DNA of 64,000 nt, taken from the NCBI GenBank assembly GCA_003952965.2, contig CM025851.1, forward strand, positions 25,136,092 through 25,200,091. The letters run 5' to 3'. Origin of the DNA: Morella rubra (lineage: Eukaryota; Streptophyta; Magnoliopsida; Fagales; Myricaceae). The translations under genes were made by a program, and so were the position numbers. Positions 55,864 through 64,000 of this stretch are shown here, one piece after another. The notes under the pieces are model-generated. The model was not told where the DNA came from. It saw only the letters and a list, made by a program, of their open reading frames with translations, and ran no database searches. The stretch's first letter is position 1; each line of letters begins with the position of its first letter.

Positions 55864-58800
55864 ATGGATAAGAGCTGGATTTATGAGGCTGATGGACTCA
55901 AAGTGCAAATTATAGTGATGGTGCTCGGGATTTTATAAGTGTTGTCCGTAGTTATGCAGATAGTTGTGGACTGATAAGATGTCCATGTAAGAAATGTAAG
56001 AATGTGTTACTCCAACGTGTAAACGAGATGGATGATCATTTATTCATAACTAGGTTTGACCAGAGTTACACTCATTGGGTATTTCATGGAGAGTCAATTT
56101 CAGAAGTTTCTAACCGGGTAGTGATTTAGAACCTGAACCGAGAAGTGAGGATTCTGAGGGAAACATAAATGATGATATGAGAGACATGTTAGAAGATTTT
56201 GAGGCGGGAGCAGGGGTTGATGGGAATGCTGGTCAAAATATGCCAAGTCCTGAAACAAATGAATTAGGGTCTAGAGACGGGTTTTCCTTGCATACCAAGT
56301 TATGGGCGGATGCTGAGTGAGAGTTATTTCCCGGGTGTAAGAAGTCTTCGAAGTTGTCCACGAATTTAAATGTAAAGGTATTTGAAGATGTGTTGAGCTT
56401 GATAAAAGATGAATTGCTGGAGCGGGAGACACTTCCTAAATCTTATTATGAGGCGAAAAAGTTAAGAAGGAATTTGAGATTTAGCTATGATAACATACAT
56501 GCGTGCTTAAATGATTGTGTACTGTTTTGGAAGGAGCACAGTGAGTTACAAGAGTGTCCAGTATGTAGGGCATCGAGGTGGAAGTACAGTCAGAATAGCA
56601 AATCAAAGGTTACTCAAAAAGTTTTGCGGCATTTTCCCTTGAAAATGAGGTTGCAACCATTGTTTCTATCAAGGCAAACTGCAACGGATATACGGTGGCA
56701 CCAAGAGAAGCGTGTGGTTGAAGATAGGGTGATGAGACTGTTAGATGTATGCCCTCAAAACTAATCATTTTGCATAATTATGAGATAATTAATATTATTG
56801 ATTAATCACTTGTATATTATTATGGGTACATGCAATGACATTAGATGTCATATTGTTGAGCAACATTGTAGAAAAGTCAGGCCAATGATTAATGAATCGG
56901 AGGCGGGGAGTATGACTTTTCGGATCCTTGTTGACTCACTTTGTTCTAGACCGAGATACATGATAATGTACAAATAGGTCTACACTCGTTGTGCCTCTAT
57001 AAGATAGAATGATGGACTCCGTCATTGAGGTGGTGACCTTAAGCAGACGAGTGGGTGCAATGTAAGAGTACATGCACTGAACTGGATCAAATATGAATAC
57101 CTTCTGGAAACGATCACTGATGTAGAGAATGGTATTCAGCACAATTAGCTTATGTTGTCCTTAGACCTGAAAGAGTTATGCAGGTTTGCTTGTTGTGTGC
57201 TTGTGCTTTGACTGAATCATTTGGTGATGATCTTCGTAGATCAAATATTCCAGATAAGGTTGGGCCTTGTGCATAGTAAGTGAATTTGTATTAATTGCTC
57301 AATATGGAATCCACCAGTCTCTTGATGAGGCAGTATGTTCATTATGTCTGTATATTGTTGGACTCAAATAAAATGCTGCGCAGCGAGATTTTGTGAAAAG
57401 TGTTTTCACGATTTTTACTTATATAATATATTAAGTAAATATTTGCGAAAATGATTTTGGAAACTTTTTGGAAGTCCAACTAGTTACAGACTGAGAATTA
57501 AGAATTATATGAGCTAGGACTTAATCGGTGATATTATTCCAGTCCTATTAGCTCATGTGGAATATAGTATGGTGGAAGGATAAATAAGCGTATAATTGTT
57601 AGCAAAAGGGATTTCACAAAAACAATCTCATTATCTCGGGGTCAATTGTGACATGTTAATGGACATTATCACAATTTGTAGAAGCCTATAAATTCGGATT
57701 ACAGAATATAAGGGAGTTTACTAAAAAAGAGTTTTTCATGATGATCCTACGGCCGAGATTGAGATCCCTAAAGATCCCACGCTATAGCACAGTTGAGTTC
57801 TGAGCCAGCCATTATAAATAGCTCAGAAACTCATTTGAGAAAGAAGTGAATTTATTTTCACACGAGAATTTATCTCTCTAGATTTTCTCTCTCTCAAAGC
57901 TGTGTGAGTGGATTTGGAGGAGGCAGAATGCTTGGGCTGCTTTGATTCAACGATCGTTTCCGTTGTGATCACTCGATTCCAACAGAGGCATCCTGCAGAC
58001 TCTGTGGTTTGGAGGGACCTCAATAAAAATCTTGAATGGTTTGGTCGGGAATCTTGAAACATCCGGTTGGGTTCAATCCATTTGGTAACATGAGCTTATC
58101 GTATAGTATACAGCCAGAGGTACTAATTCTAGACAATATGCTGCCATGGAAGTGTATGAAGGATTCAAGTTTCTTGCTCTCATTGCTTATACCGGGTCCA
58201 AGAAGTCTCGGGAATGATATTGACGTCTACTTACAGCCTTTGATAGATGAGTTGAAGGACTTGTGGGAAAATAGAGTGCAGACGTACGACGCGGCTGTAT
58301 CAAGTTCATTCAAGTTACATGCTGCTTTGCATTGGACAATAAATGACTTCTCGGCTTACGGTAATCTCTCGGGTTGGAGTACGAAAGGACGGTTAGCATG
58401 CCCTAATTGCAATAAGAACACAACGTCGTTTTGGTTGAAACATGGGGGCAAACATTATTTTTTGGGACATCGCCGGTATTTGCCCATGATACATAGGTGG
58501 AGCCATGATGTCGACATATTTGAAGGGAAAAGAGAGTTTAGAACAGCACCTGAAGAAGTCACTGGAGAGGAGATACTTCAACAACTTGAATCGGTACCAT
58601 TATGTTCATTTGGGAAGACTTAAAAGAAGAGAAGAAGGGTAGAAATGAGTTAAGTTGGGCGAAGCGCAGCATATTCTTTAAGTTACCATACTGGTCAGAT
58701 TTGAAACTTTGACATAATTTGGACGTCATGCACATAAAGAAGAATATTTATGACAATGTGTCGGGAACTTTGATGAACGTTGACGGTAAGACGAAGGACA

Positions 58801-60640
58801 ATGTTAGTGCGCAAAGGGACTTGGCATTAATGGCATTAAAAAAGAGTTGCATTTGCTGGTTTGGGGTCAGCATAAAGTGATGCCTGAAGCATCATTTACT
58901 TTAATGAAGGATGAAGGTAAGAAGTGTTGTGAATGGCTTAAAGGGTGTCAAGTTTCTAGATGGATACACCTCTAACATATCCCGGTACATGAATATATAA
59001 AAGAAGGGAAGATATTGGGTATGAAGAGTCACGACTCACATGCCTTGTTGCAGCGACTGTTACCGGCAATGATACACGGGTTGTTAGTGCCCGAAGTGTG
59101 TACAACATTGACTGAGTTGAGCTTATTCTTCAGAGACTTGTGCTCGAGAACAATACATTTAGATGTTGTGGACCAGTTAGAGAAGGACATTATAATGATT
59201 CTTTGCAAGTTGGAACATTTATTCCCTCTATCATTTTTTACAATTATGGTTCATTTAGCTATTTATTTGCCTCAGGAGTTGAAACTTTGGGGTCCAGTTT
59301 AATTTCGGTGGATGTATCCAATGGAGAGGTATATGGGGAAGATGAAGCATTTCAAGAACAGGCACGGCCTGAGGGCTCTATAGCAGATAATTATGTGTTA
59401 AATGAATATCTAACTTTTTTCTCAATGTATTTGGTATGATTGAGATGAGATTGAATGGGAAAGACGGGAATAAGGCCGACATGGATGATTGAACTACTTC
59501 GAGTTGTCGTCTTTTTGTATTCACTTAAAATATTTGCCTGCTGGGAGCGAGTAGGGGTCACGACTTGGATAGAAATGAATTTATAAAAGTGTAGTGGTAC
59601 GTACTCAACAACTTTTCAAAAATCAGCCAACATATATAGTAAGCGCATATTACAATCGTTGCTCATTTAAACACTTATCAATTCATAATATTTTAATTTA
59701 TTATAAGATATCTAATTTGTTTGTAGCAAGCACTTAGAAGAGATGAGGAGGCAATGCCAATAAATGTTGATAGGAGGCGTGGAGAAGGATTTCCGTTATG
59801 GTTTAAAAATCGGGTATTATTTAATTTTGTCTTTATTATAAGTTCCATTTTTATTGATCAGTTAACACGTGTTTACTATTTTAGATTCAAACTATGCACA
59901 ATGAAAATTGGGCTCGGTGGAATGATTCTTATTATGCCAATTCCATTCAACTTTGGGTTCTTTGTGTCTGGGTGGTTTACACACGGTCAGTTTCGTGAAC
60001 TCTAACAGAATGGGGTACATCCGGGGGACAAGTGAATGGAGTTAGGTTTCACACGGTGTGAATAGTTTCGTAGACTTAGAATAGTGGTGTGGTTGACCAT
60101 GTTTTGATTTTACGGCAAAGTTGTGGAGATTTACGCATTGCGTTATTTGTGGGGAAATTTAGTTTATTTACTCAAATGTGATTGGTTTGACTTGAGTACT
60201 CAAAACTTAGGTCTTGACAAAAATGGTCGGTTTGTTAGTATTAGCACATCCCAAAAGTGGTAGAAAGACGACCTGTTCGTGCTAGCATCTCTGGGGAATC
60301 AAGTATTTTATATCGAATGATATGAAGTTGGGCGGTCACTAAAGATTGTTCAAAAGATTACCCCTAGAAACACATATGATATTCCACTATTGAGGAAGCT
60401 AGTGAAGATGGAGAAGGACCGTCGAACTGTGAAGCATACTAAAAGAATGAGTCTATTGAGCTTTTTGTGGACTTTAGCTCCTTTGACATGATCTCGTTGA
60501 CTAAAAATGACGTCAAGGCTTATGTGCTGGTAACCTGTAAGAGTGGTCCACAACAACGTTAAATAGAAGGAAGCGATGATTAATCGGAATCGCTCAATGA
60601 AGATTGTAGTGATTCTGAAGAATATGACTCCGAGGACTAA
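55864..60640 (+). pseudogene. TNP2/TnpD-like CACTA transposase, broken and split by an LTR
   Basis: Starts MDKSWIYEADGLK (Transposase-associated domain, then shifted). 56,354-56,738 reads the TNP2 N-terminal part: YDNIHACLNDCVLFWKEH and LQECPVCRASRWKY (zinc-binding pattern). The LTR 56,739-58,061 interrupts. From 58,062 come GFNPFGNMSLSYSIQP, MLPWKCMKDSSFLLS, LIPGPRSLGNDIDVYLQPL, LHWTINDFSAYGNLSGWS and GRLACPNC, as in the Transposase_21 family. Later pieces are LDVMHIKKNIYDN and RWMYPMERYMGKMKH (shifted frame). The DUF4216-like C-terminus (about 60,110-60,640) ends YDSED with TAA at 60,638-60,640. Introns lie in the 3' half (for example GTATTATTT...TTTTAG at about 59,813-59,884). Numerous stops; inactive. 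Confidence 0.9.
56739..58061 (+). repeat. Solo LTR splitting the TNP2 gene
   Basis: Begins TGTTAGATGTATGCCC at 56,739 and ends near TTGAAACA (58,061), about 1.32 kb with no coding capacity. It contains a CATTATAAATAGC TATA-like region (about 57,811) and a CT-rich leader (57,870-57,900), normal for LTR R/U5. It is the same family as the eroded LTR at 28,600-29,620. A clean 5-bp TSD is not visible: GAGAC before it and GAAAC at 58,056-58,060 differ by one base, so the exact 3' edge is uncertain. Confidence 0.75.
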
Positions 60641-60747
60641 AGTAATGTTATCGTTTCAATTTACTTTGTGTTTCTATTTTATATTCATTTTGAGTAACGT
60701 ATTTCATTGAATTTTTTTTTCTCTAATATATATTTATTTGGTCACAG

Positions 60748-62453
60748 GACGACGTCATGCCAGCAAGGAGGAAAACGTCTTTGGTGCGATTCATCAGTTC
60801 GAGCTGAGAGTACTCCCAGTAAACTAGCAGTGTTGGATCCTTTGCTTAGAGATAGACATGAATTACTGTCTCCTACCACAGTTGGTCCAGTAGGCACCCA
60901 AACTAGTTATGCGTGTAAGTATCTTTTCCCATCGATCTTGATTAAATATTATGACATTTAAATTTCTATGCTTGATTGAATCTTAAATTTATTATTTTTT
61001 ATTTGTATCGACGTCTGGAATTAAACACATCAGGGGTAATACGCACGAGATTGCATTACTGAAGGCTTGTACCGGAGGAAACCTGATTATCCATATCCCT
61101 GATGGACGTACAGGTGGTGATGACATGGCATCCTCAATGCTCTCAAGTCATATTGGTTTGCTCGTTCTACAGCATGTCTCATTTGAGGCAAGTAAGTGGA
61201 AGGAGGGCCCCGACGGGGTTAAATCATACGTGATGAATCGAGTGTTGTAAGTATAATTTATTAAATTTTAATTGTGGAAACTTTTATACGTACTAACTAT
61301 TATATATGTTAAGGATGACTTCCAACTAGATTATGACCAAGCCGAGGATCGCATCCCTGTGACGTCTATGATGAACACAGCGTACAGGACGCACAAAAAT
61401 AGAATGTTCCAGCATTACTTTGTGTTCAATTCCAAAGAAGAGGTATTAGAGCACCTGTATCTCGAGATGAACAAGGAAGAATGGACTCATGTCTGTGATT
61501 TATTCGCGAGCGAGGAATTTCAGGTTAAAAATTTTTATTCCATCTTCAATGTTTATTTTATTTATTTTTATTAATTGCAGTAACAATTGTAAATGTACAA
61601 TGCAGAAGGAGTGCAATCAACAAGGAGAATAGAGCTAAGCTGAAGATTGTACACACATCGGGAGCGAGGTCCTTCCAACGCATGAAAGCGTTGTTAGTGA
61701 GTAATAAATTTACATTTTTTAGATTTATTAATTAAATAAATGACTTAGGTATTTTAATATGAACGTTTTATATTTCTTTTGGTATATACAGAAAAATCCA
61801 AAATCTGGTGAGATTAGTCCTGCGTTGCTATATAAAAAAATGAATACTAATAAGGATGGCATGTGGACATTAGAAGATGCACGGGAAAATTTTGTAAGTT
61901 GTAACTTTAGATTTAATGATGCATTTATTTTCTCTTATATTTCATATGCGCTAACTTTATCTTCCTTTTTAATTTTGTGGGAAAAAATGGAGGTATTACA
62001 GTTGTTGCACGAGTCAAAGGGAAAGTCATACACTGAAGTGGAGATTTTCGCTGAGGTATTGGGGACTAAAGCGGGTTACGTGAGAGGTTTAGGCCGTTCA
62101 GTATAGTCTGTTGGATCATCTTCGTCAGCATCATTTGTTGTTTGTCCCGAAGATTGGAGGAGGCCAGATTGGAGATAGAGTAGAAGAGGGCTAGACAGAT
62201 GGAATATGAAGAGCTTCTGGTCAAGCGGTCAGAAATGGAGCAGATGATATGAGAGCATCGACAGATGATGGAGGAGCAGCAATCGAAGAAAGACGAAGAA
62301 CATCAGAACATGATGCACGAGCAGCAACAGAACCTTGTAGAACAGCAAGAACGGAGAATGCAACCAATGGAACAACAGATGTATGAGCAGAGGATGCAGC
62401 TAAATGACATCCAAACAAAAATTTGGGTAAATTTATGTATTTTCACTAATTGA
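60748..62453 (+). pseudogene. TnpA-like Transposase_24 protein (CACTA-2), broken
   Basis: The first exon begins after a CACAG acceptor at 60,747. It reads GKRLWCDSSVRAEST, then after an intron a DNA-binding-type region, then 61,272-61,574 with RTHKNRMFQHYFVFNSKEE and NKEEWTHVCDLFASEE. Further exons have NRANRAKLKIVHT-type sequence (shifted, about 61,615-61,695), KNPKSGEISPALLYKKM (61,795), YTEVEIFAEVLGTKAGYVRG (about 62,030) and a Q/M/E-rich coiled coil to TGA at 62,451. Family proteins bind CACTA subterminal repeats. One acceptor (about 61,007) is mutated to AT relative to CACTA-1, and stops occur. Confidence 0.75.
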
Positions 62454-62589
62454 ACAGTACTTATCAATTATGTATTTTATTTACTTTTAATGACGATTGC
62501 ATATTTGTAGACATTTTATTATTAGTATGGGTATTGAATATCTCTATATTTGTATTATTTAAAAATTATTTTTAAAGTTTTAATTAAAT

Positions 62590-63302
62590 TAATTCAAATA
62601 CTTAGCAAAAGGTTTGAACGGTAAAGAAACCATCTGCACGGTTTTTTGCTCGATAACATCCGCACTCTTAATTATTTGTTTGCACACTTCGCATGAATGA
62701 TGTCCGTCCGCAGGGTTATTCTTCTGTCCACACGGTCTTTTAGTTACAAGCCATTTGAACGATCTAAAACACGTTCCAATGTGTTAAACAAAATTAGCAC
62801 CCAAACAGTCGATGCAAGTGTTCAAACTGTTTCTGAATGTGGCAAAAAACTTTTTCGTCATAAATAAAACAACAGTGCGGATGTCTTTATGGGGGGCATT
62901 CGGACGGTTGTATACTACAGTTCGGATGTTGTTATATAACTGTGCGCACGTATTGTCCATGAGGAAATGCATTTGGTCACATTGGGAAAAAAGTTCACAC
63001 TCCTCATGCGAAATGTGGTCACAGTTTAGAGAGTACGTTTGCACCTTTCATGCGAACGGATGGAGTAAACTGGGCATTTTCCATTTCGTCAATATGGCAT
63101 AAAACAATGCGGACGGTATTATAACCCGTCCAAATGGTTTTGAGTGACAAAACATGGAAATCATCACCTAAAGCCTTTGTTGACAGGCTTTAGGTGACAA
63201 ACCGGGTAACAACTTGGTTTTGTCACCCAAAACCTTTGTTGACAAAATGGGCACTTTGGGTGACAAATTTTTTTGACACCCAAAGTCATTTTTCTTGTAT
63301 TG
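62590..63302. repeat. CACTA-2 right subterminal and terminal repeats
   Basis: Motif variants at 62,600-63,140 (CCGTCCGCAGGG, CATTCGGACGG, GCGGACGG) and terminal words GGTGACAAA/TTTGTCACCC (63,150-63,270). The end is inverse CAATACAAGAAAAATGAC. Closely inverted to the left end of CACTA-1. Confidence 0.75.
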
Positions 63303-63305
63303 TCA

Positions 63306-64000
63306 ATAGCCAAGCAAAAAAAACTTGTGCTTATGCGCCTCTTTCATTTCAAATGCTAATAGCATGAAATTACAATCACAAAAGTAAAAAACTCTTAACG
63401 ATTAATGCATGTGAAGAAAGAGAAAGAGAAAGAGAAAGAATCGGACGGTTCAAGGAGGGTACGTCGAGTTCGAGGAAGATCCACTCGTTGGTGTCTAACA
63501 ATTTTCATGGGTTGCAAGACATTTAGAAATAAGAAAAACCATAACCCCAAAAACATGGTAAAGGGCAGCTAAATGTATTGGCCCAGAAAAAGTAAAGAAA
63601 AGGATATTCATAGACACTGCCAGACGCGGTTTTTGGGCTCTTAGAATTTTCAATTTTTGCTGCTCTGGGATTCAAACATGATATCTGGGCAAATTTTATA
63701 TTATCATATTATTTTTTCACTTTTGCATAATAATAGTTGGAAAACAATCACAGCCTTGAAGAATTACTCAACCTCATCATAAATACTAACCATAATCAAG
63801 CTAGGAACTAATATTTGGTTTGAAAAACGAACATGGAAGGTGCATGTGAAGTTGAAATTTCGGTTTCGAAAGCTTGGGTTTTCTACATTTTAGTTGTTGC
63901 TATTCTTCACAACTCAAAACTAACAGCAAAAAATCCTTAGGTAGCCCCTCTCGGGCTTTCTCTTTGTACAACCAAGCGATGGTACTTCAGGTAAAAGCAT
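63306..64000. other. Right flank, no gene seen
   Basis: Contains a short GAGAAA microsatellite (63,417-63,440). The last part (63,935-64,000) is less AT-rich and could be the edge of a gene, but nothing can be supported. Confidence 0.45.

Larger units (their letters stand above)
49740..63302 (+). mobile_element. CACTA-2, large CACTA element (opposite orientation to CACTA-1)
   Basis: The left end CACTACAAGAAACTTAGG and the right end (CTTTTTCTTGTATTG-like; inverse begins CAATACAAGAAAAATGAC) lie inside a 3-bp target duplication TCA (49,737-49,739 and 63,303-63,305). Length is 13,563 bp. Gene order on the plus strand: ORF A, ORF B, TNP2, TnpA-like. Both termini and all four gene regions match CACTA-1 inverted, so they are one family. 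It carries the TNP2 core that CACTA-1 lacks, but an LTR insertion and many stops disable it. The right terminus has CAATA instead of CACTA. Confidence 0.93.

Overview
The window reads as nuclear DNA of a flowering plant, most likely a eudicot. It is AT-rich, its one intact gene has spliced exons and a plant-specific family (DUF1005/ASG1), and almost everything else is plant transposable-element sequence: CACTA/En-Spm, Mutator-like (MULE), hAT, Ty1/copia LTR elements and solo LTRs. The species cannot be told from sequence alone.

Layout. 1-4.6 kb: a decayed CACTA-like remnant rich in GTTCGAAC palindromes, split by a 1,074-bp non-autonomous hAT element with a perfect 8-bp target duplication. 5,304-13,796: CACTA-1 (coding strand minus), with CACTA ends and a 3-bp target duplication. 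It is an internally deleted derivative whose transposase core is missing; its right end plus flank is tandemly duplicated. 14-28 kb: the host gene, a DUF1005 protein orthologous to ASG1, with two coding exons (20,559-21,166 and 27,206-27,893) and probably a long 5'-UTR intron. Its 6-kb coding intron holds a complete but mutated Ty1/copia element (Copia-1) in antisense.

28.6-49.1 kb is a transposon nest. It holds an eroded LTR, a relic MULE with a GRF zinc-finger gene, and an old copia element (Copia-3). Copia-3 is split by a second, SIRE-like copia element (Copia-2) and has a 10.6-kb MULE with a 9-bp target duplication (MULE-1) next to, and probably within, its 5' LTR. MULE-1 itself carries two solo LTRs. 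49,740-63,302: CACTA-2 (coding strand plus), a longer relative of CACTA-1 in opposite orientation with its own 3-bp target duplication. It keeps the TNP2-type transposase region that CACTA-1 lost, though an LTR has split it.

How parts fit. The CACTA family carries four gene regions in order: ORF A (short, helical), ORF B (similar to the 'putative plant transposon protein' family), a TNP2/TnpD-like transposase, and a Transposase_24/TnpA-like protein that starts at a splice acceptor just after the TNP2 stop. All copies here are mutated, so CACTA-1 would need a helper from elsewhere. Dispersed CGTCCGGACG/GTTCGAAC-type palindromes through the non-coding parts are the likely binding sites of the TnpA-like protein. 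MULE-1 has a MuDR-type transposase and a convergent GRF-zinc-finger/membrane-segment gene, echoing the maize MuDR gene layout. The only gene that looks functional for the host is the ASG1-like gene.
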